The position numbers and the translations under genes were made by a program. Below the pieces are notes generated by a model. That model worked only from the letters and a program-made list of their open reading frames with translations, was not told the DNA's origin and made no database searches. From Thermoplasmatales archaeon ex4572_165 (GTDB taxonomy: Archaea > Thermoplasmatota > E2 > DHVEG-1), in NCBI GenBank assembly GCA_002254885.1, contig NJDG01000004.1:1-63870 (forward strand): 63,870 nucleotides of DNA, written 5' to 3'. Positions 37,033-47,695 of the stretch are shown here, in pieces (the stretch's first letter is position 1; every line of letters begins with the position of its first letter).

Positions 37033-37230
37033 CTTTCTCTCTCTAACCAAATATATCTATAAACTAGTACTTTAAAAATCCTATCATTTTTTACAAATAA
37101 AGATTTAATATATTTATTAAATGATATATCATATGATCTTTTTTAATATTTTAATACTCTCATTACACCCAAATAAAAAAAATAAATAGAACAGTTATAA
37201 AAGAAAGGAAAATAAGAAAAGATTTCATCT

Positions 37231-38366
37231 TCATAACCAAAGTTCTGTCCAGAAAAGCTTGTATCGCACATCACTTCTGGAGCAAAACCCCATGATACCA
37301 ATACTTCCACTTTTTATATCTGAATCAGTTCCAGACCAAAGAAGTTCCTCATAATCTCTGTTGGGATTATATGGATCAAAATATGAATAATAGATATAGA
37401 TATGTTCATCTATCATAACCACTCTAAATGCCTGTTCATGTTCAGTACTAGTTGGTTGTTTGTTGGGGACAAATCCTTGATCTTCCCAGAGAGTCGTGGT
37501 ATTCTTGTCAATTTTTTTATTAAAGTGCAGAGAATATTGTCCATATGAATATTCAAAAGTTAATTTATAGTATGAGTTCCAATTTCCGATGCTATTTAAA
37601 GGATATATTTGTCCACGAACAATTATACTTATTGATGAACCTGAGTCAAGATCTGTTGAAACAAGGAAATCTACATCAGAATACACTCCATTATATGCAA
37701 GTGAATCATATTGAAATTTCGTACCATTACAAGTAAAATAATTAGTCATTTTTCCATGTCCATCAAGCTTAACTCCATACCAATCACCAGATATCTTTGT
37801 CCATCCTGAAAATTTATCTCCTGAATCATGACAAAAAAATGGGCTATCTAAATGAATAATTTCATCATCACCAAAATCCCAGAATTTGCACAAATCATTC
37901 CAAATCGCGTAAAAGACCATATAAACGTAGAAACAATATTATTATCCGTATCAACAGTTCCATTGATGGGATGCCAACTACCTTCTATAAGTTTTCCAAT
38001 TTTAAGATCTGACTCGTTAATACCTGGAGGTAAATCGTCTTGATTATATTGAATTGAGAGTTTTACTAGTCTTTTGAATTTCGTACCATCAGGTTCAAAA
38101 GAATATAATGTGTTTGGGATATAAGCATCCGATTCATCTCCTCCTTGAACAGTTTTTATAACGATAGTTAATTCGTCTTCAATTGCGTCATCTGGAAAAT
38201 CCATCTGCAATGCTCCATCATCAATAATCCATTTGCTCTCACTCTCAGTAACAACAAATGTTTTCAAAATCTCATCAGTTTCTGTTTCATTATTAGTAAC
38301 GCAACCGATAAAACAAGTTATTACCAACATACTTAAAATACCGAATGTTAAACTTTTGATATTCAT
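37231..38366 (-). pseudogene. Frameshifted lipoprotein: ZU5-like N-terminal part and lectin-like C-terminal part
   Basis: Two overlapping minus-strand frames appear to be one gene. Frame one (38366 down to 37848) has a lipobox-type signal (LVITCFIGC) and a beta domain like ZU5-type modules (DDAIEDELTIVIKT, GSWHPINGTVD). It runs to FIWSFTRFGMICA and then out of frame. Frame two (open from 37920 to 37231) continues sensibly from KFWDFGDDEIIHLDSPFF into a concanavalin-like or DUF1080-like beta domain of about 210 residues. The switch lies near 37880-37915. A one-base indel, true or from sequencing, best explains this. If intact it would be a surface-anchored binding protein of about 375 residues. 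A start codon (ATG at 37918-37920) also exists in frame two, so two separate genes remain possible. Confidence 0.6.
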
Positions 38367-38693
38367 TTATATTTCTCCAATACAAAAATATCTTTTTTTG
38401 TACTTCTACATTGTTAGTAAATATGCACCTTTAAAAATTTTTTCTTAAATGTGTTCTATTCATTTGTAAATATCGGGATTTTTTAATATATATCTTTTTT
38501 TCAAGATTTTCTATTTTAAAAAAACATACCAAATTTTTGGCCTTAACAACTAAGCAAAACAATTTTTCTCATTTTCAAAATTCGTTTATAAACGTAATAT
38601 TTATCATAATTATAACTAAATATATGTACTTTCAGATCTACAGTATCTGTCGGAAGGCTCTAATAGCAAATGTTGTTTCGCTAATATCATACC
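38367..38693. promoter_or_regulatory. Intergenic region with palindromic TATA element before the DUF89 gene
   Basis: About 330 bases between divergent genes. A perfect 12-bp palindrome CGTTTATAAACG lies at 38583-38594 and contains a TATA-like core that could serve either strand. For the DUF89 gene it implies a leader of about 80 bases with no clear ribosome site. The left part is T-rich. No RNA gene seen. Confidence 0.35.
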
Positions 38694-39572
38694 ATGAAAA
38701 TTCAAAACGAATGTGTCCCTTGTCTATTCAAAAGAATTTTATTTGAAGCAAATGAAAGTACATCTGACAACAATAAAATAGATGAAGCGTTGAAAGCTGC
38801 TGCAAAAGCATTTGTAGAAATATATTCACATAATACTTGTAGTGCAGATATTGCAACAAAAGTCCATGAAGCTGCCTATACAGCATTAGAAGATTTTGAT
38901 CCATATAAAAAATTAAAGGAATCAAGCAATGAAATCGCAATTTCATTAATTCCAGAAGTAAAAAAGGCAATCGCTTCTTCTGAGGACCCATTAAAAATGA
39001 GTATTTTATGCTCCATTGTTGGAAATTCATTAGATTTTGGTATTGATGGAGGTAGTTCTCATCCTGAAATGTTTATAAATCAATTTCAAGACTATGTTTC
39101 AGAAGGATTTGGATATGATGATGTATCTCTTGTAAAACAATATCTTAAAAACAGTAATCATATATTATATTTCACAGATAACTGTGGTGAAATCGTTTTT
39201 GATAAATTAGTCTGTGAACAAATAAAAAAACAATATCCCAATATTACAATAACATTAGTTGTGAAAGGTACCCCAATTTTAAGTGATGCAACTAGGAAAG
39301 ATGCTGAAAAACTCAATTTTTCAGAGGTAGTTGATGAAATAATCGATACTGGATGCTTTGCAGTGGGAATTGATTTTAAAGATATGCCTAAGAAACTAGA
39401 TGAAAAATTAAAAACTTGTGACTTTATTATTTGTAAAGGAATGGCAAATTATGAGGTTTTTTCAGAACAATCATACCACCCTATTGCATATTTTTTAAGA
39501 AGTAAATGCCAACCAATTTCATATTCGATGGGCGTTGATATTCATAAAAATGTCGTTAAAATATATCCATGA
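38694..39572 (+). CDS. DUF89/ARMT1-like metal-dependent phosphatase family protein
   Basis: A 292-residue DUF89 protein (COG1578 group). The family start MKIQNECVPCLFKRIL with its two cysteines is present. The metal and phosphate site is marked by ILYFTDNCGEIVFDKLV and by FIICKGMANYEVFSE. DUF89 proteins are described as metal-dependent damage-control phosphatases acting on reactive sugar phosphates or similar. It is a single gene between the lipoprotein remnant and the large peptidase gene. Confidence 0.88.
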   Translation: MKIQNECVPCLFKRILFEANESTSDNNKIDEALKAAAKAFVEIYSHNTCSADIATKVHEAAYTALEDFDPYKKLKESSNEIAISLIPEVKKAIASSEDPLKMSILCSIVGNSLDFGIDGGSSHPEMFINQFQDYVSEGFGYDDVSLVKQYLKNSNHILYFTDNCGEIVFDKLVCEQIKKQYPNITITLVVKGTPILSDATRKDAEKLNFSEVVDEIIDTGCFAVGIDFKDMPKKLDEKLKTCDFIICKGMANYEVFSEQSYHPIAYFLRSKCQPISYSMGVDIHKNVVKIYP

Positions 39573-39765
39573 AATTGAAGTAATTACTTTTAAACATAGT
39601 AATGAACCTTTAAACATTAATTTTTGTAATAATGTATCAAAATTGTGTGAAAAATATTTAATACTAATATATACATTTGTTAATGGGCATAAAATATTAA
39701 TTAAAATATTTATAGGGCAATATTTCCTATATAATACCAAAAAAAATTTATAAAAGGGGAAAATA

Positions 39766-42700
39766 ATGAAAAATAGAAAAGGATTAGGTAAGGCAGGTTT
39801 TTTCATCATAATGATCAGTATCATGCTTGTAACTCCAACACTTACAGCACTATCATTTCAAAGGAATACAGAAAACAAATACAACCCAATTGAAATATAT
39901 ACTGAAAACACTGAATCAATAAATTCCATCGATATCACAAAAACAACTGATATGATGAGATATTTACCCTCTGAAAGCGTATCATTGGCTGATGAGCAGA
40001 ACGATATTGGATATAATATCGATGCTGGTGATACACTTCGTAGATCTTATGAAGTTTATATTGGTGAACCCGTAAATGAAAAAATTCCAGGTAGAGGCAG
40101 AACTGGAACATTAGATCCTGATGAGGGTGATGATGCGGATTGTTATCGATTCACTGCATGTGAAGGTCAAACAATTATTTCATCAGTTTCCCCCTCTCAA
40201 TTTGTTATTGAGATATATAACGGAAATGAAGAAATCATCCCAAGTGGGAATGTGGCAGGAGAAACAGGATGGTTTTTCATAAATATTTATTCAATAAATG
40301 ATCAAGCAGGCGAATATACATTTAATGTCATATTGCAGGGTCAAAACGATGCAGATTCAGGATCTGATGCGGGTAATTCAATTGGGTCTGCAATCAAAAT
40401 TACCACCGGATCACATGTTGGATATTTAGATTATAATGACTGGGAGGATTGGTATAGTTTTGATGTTTCCTCAGGCAGCGGAATATTTGTTGAAGTTAAA
40501 CCCGAAGAAGAATCGGATTTTGATATTCATCTATATAATCCAAATGGAGAACATGTACATTCAGCACAATTCTATGGTGAAGATATATTAGAATATCCTG
40601 CAGACATCACGGGAACATGGAAAATTCAAATTGATATCTTCCCAGGTTGGGATGAAAGTAAGTGGCCTGATAATTATTACTTGTATGGTTCCGGGGTATA
40701 TGAACTTGAATTATCTCTTGGAGGTGAAGCAGAAGCGCCGCCATCGTTGAAACCCTTACAAAATGAAATCATTCCAATAGCACAAACATTCATAATTAAT
40801 GATGATCAAGAAAGTACAAAAGATGAATATGGGTATTTAGCAGCAATTCCAGCTGCCAATTATATTGAAAATGGAAAACGATATGTTTCTCCAATTGTCT
40901 ATCAAGGTAACGATATAATTCCAAATTGGTTCACATCCATTGATGATACCACCCAATATTTACTTGATGACTGGAATACTTATCTTGACCGTCATGATTT
41001 GACACCACAAGAATATCTAATTCCATTAGATCCAATTCAAGCAGCCGCAGATATTGCAACCCAACATTGGGAGACAGTCGATACAGCAGTACTTGCAATT
41101 GATGGTAGTAACTTTGAGGACATAATCAATATTGTAATCGATCAAGATGTATCTTTATCATGTGAAAAGGAAACCGATAGATTTCTACCTGGTGATTTAA
41201 CAGAGTTTTCTTCTGATTTTTACTCAAAAACAATGTATATTGGATCAAAATGGGCTGCAATATATCTCCAAGCAGAAGGAGATGAATTCGCAGGAGACAC
41301 AATGGTATTAACACCAAGATATGAAGCATTTATGGCAGATTGGTGGCCTCATGATAGTGGTTCAAATGGTGCAGATAAAGACACGTTTTTCCCAATAACA
41401 AAACCTGGTATCTGGGTTCCACATGTTACAGATATAGAGGGGTTAGAAGCACTAACGGTAATGAAATATTCAGGAAATCGCCATACAATTGATGTTGGAC
41501 CATCTGATAGCAGTTTAAAGGTAACGCTTTCAACCCAGTCTGAATCAGATTTAATTGCATATCTTATTGATCCAGAAGGAAATGTTAGACGACCACAATA
41601 TCCTCATTGGAATGGGGGAGAAATTAAACCAATACATCAATGGAACGGTGGACATTGGGAACATGATGAAGACGAATATCGACATATGATAATTGACCCT
41701 CACACTGAATTCTCAGTTGAAATCCATAATCCAATGCAGGGAACATGGACTGCACTAGTGGTACCTTATTTAAATCTTGATACATGGGATGCATCATTTG
41801 ATGGATCATATCACATTCAAGCTACAATAAGAGAACATAATCCAAATCGTGTTGCAGCAGGCTTGTCAGCAGCAAATGCAGCAGTACTTGCCTCTCAAAA
41901 ACATGTACCACTCCTTTATGTAAATGAAAATGAGGTTCCATCTGAAACATCAAATACTTTAACTGAATTAGGAATATCAAATATAATCTTTGTAAATATT
42001 GATGACGTTAGCGCAGCATCCCCTAGTGGAACAGTAACAAAATATTCAACATTACAGGATGTAATAACGGCGATAAAAACAGATTCAAATTCCGAAAACG
42101 TCATTACGGTTACATCTTTTGCAACTGGAGATGGATATTTTGGCCCATCTGGCATGATTGCTGCATTCCATGGAAGTCCAGTTATTAATATTGCAGAGGC
42201 AAAAGATGCCTACAATACAATTGATATGTATCAAACCTATCGAGAATTCACTGGAGATTACTACCATGGAACTCGATCACTAGGTCATCTTCCAATGATG
42301 GATGAACCAATAGGAATGACAAATCCTCCTTCATTGTTGGATTTAATCATATACTTTTTTACAAATGATCAAACACTTCCACCATTTGGACTTGATCTAA
42401 AAATGCAATGGTTAACAACAGTATATGATGATTTACATTCTCTTATTGACGAGTATGGTCTTGATAATGAAGGACAGGAGATCTACATTTTTGTTTCACC
42501 AAGGGACACTGACATCCGCGATTCAATTGGAAGAGCGATGACTGGAAATAACTCATATGCTGGTTTAATTCCTGTCGAAACAACTGCTTTTTCATCTGCA
42601 ATAATTGTTCGTAATATCCTCTATCCAGCACTTATTTATGCCAACCCTGGAAAAGATGTTACAACATCGCAACATATGAACTATTTTACAGGGCAATATG

Positions 42701-43470
42701 ACCATACTGGCAATGATGGTGTAAGATATACAACTTATGCACCACGAGACAATAAAAATTCATTTTCATCATTTAACCGGTTTTATGAAGGTCATTGTAT
42801 GTGGGAAAACTTTTTAGAACGATATAACAAGGGTGCATTAATCTCAATTTATTCAGGTCATGGCACAGGTGGATCAGGAATATCTTCACAATACAAAAAT
42901 ATGAAAGAACAATTTCCGCTTGCAGAACCATACCATGAGTCATTATATGACTTTGAATGGTGGGATTCATGGGCAGGTTATTCAGGTTATGATGAACGTC
43001 AGACAAAAACAATCCGAGATCAATCAATGTCAATTTATAATGCAGAAGAACCAAGCCTTTATGATCTGATTCATTTTAAATGGGTTGATCAATTATTTGA
43101 AAATCTACATAGTGAAATAGATATTTGGAGCTCCTGTACAACTACATCTCATTTTGGCCCAATTGTATATCTATCTCATGGAACTGCTCTTTATGCAGGA
43201 TGTTTAGGCTCTGGATATACACTTGTTGATGATTTATATAAAACATGGATTCTTCGAGATGTATTAATCAAAGGATACACACTTGGTGAAGCTTTCTCAC
43301 AATCCCACTGGATTGTCAATAGAGATTTTACAACTGGTGATCCATCATCAGTATATGGTAGTGCATCATTTTTTGCCGATGGAATCAGTAGCAACAATGT
43401 AATTTTTGGTGATCCAACACTTCAAGTCTATAATCCAACATGGGTTGAACCGGTACCAATATTATCCTAA
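39766..43470 (+). CDS. Giant secreted peptidase-like protein (clan CD, C25-like) with PPC-type and cell-wall-binding-like regions
   Basis: A 1234-residue exported protein with a signal peptide at about 1-28. Two PPC-like domains follow (about 85-190 and 200-310: DADCYRFTACEGQ, DWEDWYSFDVSSGSG); a third similar region is near 565-690. Residues about 690-790 resemble cell-wall-binding repeat 2 (LSAANAAVLASQKHVPLLYV). The C-terminal third is caspase/gingipain-like: H1032 in IYSGHGTGGSG and C1124 in IWSSCTTTSHFG, followed by GTALYAGCLGSGY and FGDPTLQVYNP, the end typical of C25 peptidases. Probable extracellular cysteine endopeptidase. It lacks the C-terminal basic/hydrophobic tail of its neighbours. 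GGGG ends about 7 bases before ATG 39766. Confidence 0.75.
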   Translation: MKNRKGLGKAGFFIIMISIMLVTPTLTALSFQRNTENKYNPIEIYTENTESINSIDITKTTDMMRYLPSESVSLADEQNDIGYNIDAGDTLRRSYEVYIGEPVNEKIPGRGRTGTLDPDEGDDADCYRFTACEGQTIISSVSPSQFVIEIYNGNEEIIPSGNVAGETGWFFINIYSINDQAGEYTFNVILQGQNDADSGSDAGNSIGSAIKITTGSHVGYLDYNDWEDWYSFDVSSGSGIFVEVKPEEESDFDIHLYNPNGEHVHSAQFYGEDILEYPADITGTWKIQIDIFPGWDESKWPDNYYLYGSGVYELELSLGGEAEAPPSLKPLQNEIIPIAQTFIINDDQESTKDEYGYLAAIPAANYIENGKRYVSPIVYQGNDIIPNWFTSIDDTTQYLLDDWNTYLDRHDLTPQEYLIPLDPIQAAADIATQHWETVDTAVLAIDGSNFEDIINIVIDQDVSLSCEKETDRFLPGDLTEFSSDFYSKTMYIGSKWAAIYLQAEGDEFAGDTMVLTPRYEAFMADWWPHDSGSNGADKDTFFPITKPGIWVPHVTDIEGLEALTVMKYSGNRHTIDVGPSDSSLKVTLSTQSESDLIAYLIDPEGNVRRPQYPHWNGGEIKPIHQWNGGHWEHDEDEYRHMIIDPHTEFSVEIHNPMQGTWTALVVPYLNLDTWDASFDGSYHIQATIREHNPNRVAAGLSAANAAVLASQKHVPLLYVNENEVPSETSNTLTELGISNIIFVNIDDVSAASPSGTVTKYSTLQDVITAIKTDSNSENVITVTSFATGDGYFGPSGMIAAFHGSPVINIAEAKDAYNTIDMYQTYREFTGDYYHGTRSLGHLPMMDEPIGMTNPPSLLDLIIYFFTNDQTLPPFGLDLKMQWLTTVYDDLHSLIDEYGLDNEGQEIYIFVSPRDTDIRDSIGRAMTGNNSYAGLIPVETTAFSSAIIVRNILYPALIYANPGKDVTTSQHMNYFTGQYDHTGNDGVRYTTYAPRDNKNSFSSFNRFYEGHCMWENFLERYNKGALISIYSGHGTGGSGISSQYKNMKEQFPLAEPYHESLYDFEWWDSWAGYSGYDERQTKTIRDQSMSIYNAEEPSLYDLIHFKWVDQLFENLHSEIDIWSSCTTTSHFGPIVYLSHGTALYAGCLGSGYTLVDDLYKTWILRDVLIKGYTLGEAFSQSHWIVNRDFTTGDPSSVYGSASFFADGISSNNVIFGDPTLQVYNPTWVEPVPILS

Positions 43471-43482
43471 ACCATCCCCTCC

Positions 43483-43497
43483 TTTTTTTTCTTTTTT
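43483..43497 (+). terminator. T-rich terminator after the giant peptidase gene
   Basis: Two T runs (eight and six T, split by one C) follow CCCCTCC about 12 bases after the TAA. Archaeal polymerases terminate on such tracts without a hairpin. Confidence 0.45.
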
Positions 43498-43627
43498 AAT
43501 TTTCATTAATACTTTTAAGAAATCGCCATTCAATATCTTTTGAAATAAGTAGAAATAGAAAATTTTCTCATCTATAATATAATTTCAATTTCATTAATCT
43601 TATAAGATCAATCAAAATCCACTGTCG

Positions 43628-45814
43628 CTAATTAAGAAAAAACATTTTAAGAAAATAAATTTGTTCTATAATCCATTCAAGAAACGGAAATTGAATGTTT
43701 TTATTTTTTGGAATGTTTAGTATAAGATAATCTGACCATTCACTTTCTGCACCATGTTCATCCTTTGCTTTCACTTGTATTTGATAATCGCCATGTTCAA
43801 GCCATTGATGTTCTTCTTTGATTTCTTCCCCTGAAGAATAAGGGCCAAGCCATTCAGAATACGTTCCATCTCCCCAATTAAAGAGATAATATATATCATC
43901 CCCTTCAGAATCAATTGAAGTTGTTGCATATTCGTAATTTATTTTTATTTTTCCAGTTTGAGGTCCATTTGGCATATCTGGTGTATTTGGGGGTTCACTT
44001 ACACGAAGTGAAATAGTTGGATCTCCAAAGAGATTTAATTCATAATATGTCCACCTCATACAAGAACGACCTATGAGATACAGGTTATCTTCTTTTGAAT
44101 CTTGATTTGCTTTACTTATCACAGGTGTTTTTTCACCAAAAACACTATCCCAAAATTCACGTGCAAATCTTGTTCCATCACCATCAGTACTATGAGACCA
44201 AAACCAACCATACCTTGCATTCATGATAGCTGCAAATGCTCCATGATCAGTTTTTACAGTAAGATATTCAGCAAAACAGTCAGACCCTTGAGGATCATCA
44301 AAGCCACCTGCCATACATCCAACTGAATAAGCAAAACAATACTCATCATTTGTTAATGAATAAACATGACCATTTACCATCTTCATATTATACCCATAAT
44401 TAGAATGTCCATCATGATTTATTACATGAACACCATCGTTTATTGCATTGATCATATCATTTGCAGTCCATTCATTTTCACGATCGTATAATTTATTAAT
44501 TTGAAATTTTTCAGAAGGAATGCCGGATGTTATATAACCATCTTCAGATGCCTCATCAATAAGAAGATCTAGATAATTTCCACCCCAACTAGCAACACCA
44601 TGGCTACCAAGATATTCCCCTGCCATAAGAAATGTATTGATATACTCATTAGAATTAGAGGTGGATAAATAAGAGATAGTTTTATTTACAAAATATCCTA
44701 CTTCAATTAAATCCCCAACACTTGCTCTACCTACATATACCTCAGCGAAAAGATCAACATCATTTCCATTTTCTCCATCTGTTGGTTCACCCCAACGATC
44801 ATCCCCATCATTATTATAGGTTCCATCTAAACAAGAATAATACAAGTCCGAAGGTAAAAATGTTTCATATGGCCATTTCTCCTCATCAAGTCCATAGACA
44901 TAAAGCATTTTTGCAGGTACAATATCTGCATCACCACCAATTAATACATACTCAATTCCATTATGTTGATATTGCTGTTTTATATATTCTCTGATATCTT
45001 CTGGTGTTATATAATTCGGAGTTAAAGTAATATCACGAAGTGTTTTTATTTGTGTTTTAATCCCTCTTTTTTCTTGTGTCTGTTGTAATGGGATAAATCC
45101 TTCTTTTAATTCCTGAGTAGTAATAATAAGATAATCATAAGATTCCATTGATGTTGTTTTTGTTTTTAGAGGATATGAATTCAATATTTGGGGATTATCA
45201 ACCATATTATTAATTTGAATTATATCTTCTTCTAAGCCTCGTGATTCTAAATAATTATTCTGTTTTTCTGAAACTTCAATAGTAATTTCGATAGAGGAAT
45301 AAAAAATTATTTCTCCAGTTTTAGGTATGTATTGAATAGGATGTAACGTAAGAACAAGAATTTCAAATCCTTTACATTTATAAGTTCCAATCTCAGAATA
45401 TAATGTCCCTGGATACATAGTATCAGATGTATAAATTTGAGTATTTGCAATTGGTGCTTGGGCTTGTTCTTGATGTGACATTGGAACGGGTGTTGACCCT
45501 GGTTTTATAATAAATCCTTTCCCTAAGTTTATCTGGTTAGAATATGTTGCAGATATACTTTTAACATTTGAATTATATGGTATACTAATATAACCACCCT
45601 TTATAGGCAAACTTGGTAATCCAGGGTCTGCCATCGTTGAAAGATTTGGAATTGTGATCTCATCATAAATTGTTCCATTTATCTGTATCTTTTGAAATGA
45701 AGGAGAATCAAAGTTATATATTATTTTTAAATCTTCATCTTGATTAAGGCTAATGGCAATGGATGAATTAATTAATAAACTTATAATTATAAATAAATAA
45801 TAAATTTTATTCAT
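43628..45814 (-). CDS. Gingipain-like peptidase C25 with PKD-like domain and C-terminal tail
   Basis: A 728-residue secreted C25 peptidase. A signal peptide (about 1-20) and a C25 propeptide-like region (INGTIYDEITIPNLSTMADP) precede the caspase-like catalytic domain. This has EYVLIGGDADIVPAKMLYVY, VHVINHDGHSNYGYNMK (H470) and FAYSVGCMAGGFDDPQGSD (C500), ending ELNLFGDPTISLRV. A PKD-like domain follows (about 625-700, YYLFNWGDGTYSEWLGPYSS), and then a tail IPKNKNIQFPFLEWIIEQIY. It would degrade extracellular protein, with Arg/Lys-type specificity known for characterised gingipains but not predictable here. The tail is shared with neighbouring genes and may retain the enzyme at the cell surface. 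Confidence 0.92.
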   Translation of the reverse strand: MNKIYYLFIIISLLINSSIAISLNQDEDLKIIYNFDSPSFQKIQINGTIYDEITIPNLSTMADPGLPSLPIKGGYISIPYNSNVKSISATYSNQINLGKGFIIKPGSTPVPMSHQEQAQAPIANTQIYTSDTMYPGTLYSEIGTYKCKGFEILVLTLHPIQYIPKTGEIIFYSSIEITIEVSEKQNNYLESRGLEEDIIQINNMVDNPQILNSYPLKTKTTSMESYDYLIITTQELKEGFIPLQQTQEKRGIKTQIKTLRDITLTPNYITPEDIREYIKQQYQHNGIEYVLIGGDADIVPAKMLYVYGLDEEKWPYETFLPSDLYYSCLDGTYNNDGDDRWGEPTDGENGNDVDLFAEVYVGRASVGDLIEVGYFVNKTISYLSTSNSNEYINTFLMAGEYLGSHGVASWGGNYLDLLIDEASEDGYITSGIPSEKFQINKLYDRENEWTANDMINAINDGVHVINHDGHSNYGYNMKMVNGHVYSLTNDEYCFAYSVGCMAGGFDDPQGSDCFAEYLTVKTDHGAFAAIMNARYGWFWSHSTDGDGTRFAREFWDSVFGEKTPVISKANQDSKEDNLYLIGRSCMRWTYYELNLFGDPTISLRVSEPPNTPDMPNGPQTGKIKINYEYATTSIDSEGDDIYYLFNWGDGTYSEWLGPYSSGEEIKEEHQWLEHGDYQIQVKAKDEHGAESEWSDYLILNIPKNKNIQFPFLEWIIEQIYFLKMFFLN

Positions 45815-45943
45815 GTGTCAGATACCTAATAATTAATATATTTTGTTAATATATATAATTTTACTAATTTGATTGTTTATCATAAAAATCTGATTAATTA
45901 TATTATAGAAAGAATTTTGCTTTATTTAAACAATCTAAATACA

Positions 45944-45952
45944 TTTAAATAG
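45944..45952 (+). promoter_or_regulatory. TATA box of the small exported protein gene
   Basis: TTTAAATAG on the plus strand lies about 38 bases before ATG 45986, predicting a short leader that includes AGGTTAATTG just upstream of the start codon. Confidence 0.4.
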
Positions 45953-45985
45953 ATGTATAATATTAATATCATTAGGTTAATTGAT

Positions 45986-46543
45986 ATGAAAAAAAGTAGT
46001 CGATATTTATATTCGGGTTTTGTAGCATTTTTAATGATTTCAATATTTTGCAGTGGAATTAATGCAAACAGCGCTATTACAACATACAAAACAAATAATG
46101 AAGAGATATATCTTGGATATGCCTCGATTTGGGGAAATGGAACCTCAAGTGTTTTAGATGCTTCTGTTGAATCTAATCTTCTTATAAAAATTAGCTCCAA
46201 AAGTGAAATTGTTGATTTTTATATTGATTATGACATGAATTGTGAAAGTTTAACTGATGAAGGAATAATTACTTTGGCATTATCTCTTGATAATGAAAAT
46301 ATATCTTTAAATATTACACAGACTCCTACACAAAAATCAGGATCACTTTATTTGAATGATGTAGAAGTTAATCGAGGTGAATCATTAATTCTTTCAATAA
46401 ATGTCGCCTATGGGAATATTGTTCCATTATATCATAATGAAACAAGCGCATTGGGTGCTGCAATTGTACCAAAGAACAAGTTAAGTACAATATTTTTTGA
46501 ACGTTTTCCAATTCTGTTTAATCTATTTCAAACATTTTTATAA
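45986..46543 (+). CDS. Exported beta-sandwich protein ending in the shared C-terminal tail
   Basis: A 185-residue protein with a signal peptide (about 1-28, YSGFVAFLMISIFCSGINA) and one beta-sandwich domain with Asn-linked sequons (ENISLNIT, YHNETS). It ends VPKNKLSTIFFERFPILFNL plus five residues. That ending matches the PKNK-plus-hydrophobic tail of the adjacent C25 peptidase even though there is no PKD-like domain here. ATG 45986 is preferred to an earlier in-frame ATG at 45953, which overlaps the TATA region. Function unknown; the tail suggests it shares the neighbours' final location. Confidence 0.7.
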   Translation: MKKSSRYLYSGFVAFLMISIFCSGINANSAITTYKTNNEEIYLGYASIWGNGTSSVLDASVESNLLIKISSKSEIVDFYIDYDMNCESLTDEGIITLALSLDNENISLNITQTPTQKSGSLYLNDVEVNRGESLILSINVAYGNIVPLYHNETSALGAAIVPKNKLSTIFFERFPILFNLFQTFL

Positions 46544-46665
46544 ATAGATAATTTGGAATTTTAATTCTCTTCTTTTTTTCATTTTTACAATTCACAATAA
46601 CAAATTGTTGATTAATATTATTGCATCATTCATATTTTAAAAAGAATAAATGAAAATAATAATTT

Positions 46666-47556
46666 TTATATTGGATTCATTAAAGGGAAAAAATCTTTTC
46701 TGCCAGTATTTGTAACATTGTATGCACTATCACCAATACCATCATCATTTTCATCCACCCCAAAGTAATCATCCCAATAATTACCTTCTGAAAGATTTAT
46801 ACTATTCCAACTATTTGATCCAACTTGATCATCTGCATTCCATTTAGTATGATTTAGAAATGTATTGTGATAAACTGTATTTTGTTTTGCTCCACAACAA
46901 AAGTACATCCCCTGCATACTATCATTAAATCGATTTCGGATTACTTCACAATGTTGAGATCCTTTGATTCTTAAACTACAATCATTTGAATAAAATTCAT
47001 TGTCAATAAGCTTTGTATTTGATGAAGAATATACATAAACCCCATATTCATTGTTTAATTTGAAAGTATTATTATTAATATCAGCATAAGATGCAGTTCT
47101 TGCATAAATTCCACATTTGTTATCATATATTATATTATTTTTAATAATTACATATTTAGAATTAATATGGATGCCTGCATCATTTTGAGTTCTTCCACTT
47201 CCAAAAATGCTACAATTTGAGATCGTTACACTATCATTATTAATAACTATTACATCTTCTGTGTCATTTCCATCAATAAACGTTGTTAAAGGGTTTTCAC
47301 CCACTATCGTTAATGGTTTGTTTATTATCAAGTTCTCTTTATAATGCCCATTTAAGATAGAGATTGTATAATTAGCCGGTGCTGCATTAATTGCATTCTG
47401 AATTGAACTAAAGTTTGTTGAACCATCGATATCTACATAAAATGTATTCTTCTCATAAAATATATTATCAGTGGGTTCATTAGTAATACAACCTTGAAAT
47501 TGTGTTACTAGTAAAATCAAAATTAGAATAATTATTGATATGTTTGTTTTGTTCAT
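46666..47556 (-). CDS. NosD-like right-handed beta-helix lipoprotein
   Basis: A 296-residue parallel beta-helix protein. The signal ends in a lipobox-like LLVTQFQGC (about residue 23), suggesting lipid anchoring. The start of the helix has the DGSTNFSSIQNAINAAP pattern, followed by about eight Asn-rich rungs (VIIKNNIIYDNKCGIY, TKLIDNEFYSNDC), and the family end NYWDDYFGVDENDDGIGDSA. Such NosD-like repeats bind or process carbohydrates in some proteins. No catalytic residues identified; probably a surface carbohydrate-binding protein. Confidence 0.88.
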   Translation of the reverse strand: MNKTNISIIILILILLVTQFQGCITNEPTDNIFYEKNTFYVDIDGSTNFSSIQNAINAAPANYTISILNGHYKENLIINKPLTIVGENPLTTFIDGNDTEDVIVINNDSVTISNCSIFGSGRTQNDAGIHINSKYVIIKNNIIYDNKCGIYARTASYADINNNTFKLNNEYGVYVYSSSNTKLIDNEFYSNDCSLRIKGSQHCEVIRNRFNDSMQGMYFCCGAKQNTVYHNTFLNHTKWNADDQVGSNSWNSINLSEGNYWDDYFGVDENDDGIGDSAYNVTNTGRKDFFPLMNPI

Positions 47557-47695
47557 CGCATTTTCACTTATAATGTGAATATATTTTTAATTATTTATTA
47601 TTTCCCTAAAAAATAAATTTAATTAGAAAACTTTAATATTATAAATTATTATAGTAATGATAAGAATTTAAAAAAAAGAAGGGAAGAATTTCCCT

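Noticed and set aside
37918-37920. Internal ATG as start of an independent lectin-like protein
   Set aside because: It lacks a signal peptide and ribosome site, and its first residues continue the upstream frame's sense after a one-base shift; kept only as an alternative.
45922-46200. Minus-strand ORF of 92 codons overlapping the small exported protein
   Set aside because: No ribosome site. The plus-strand frame has a signal peptide, sequons, a TATA box and the shared tail.
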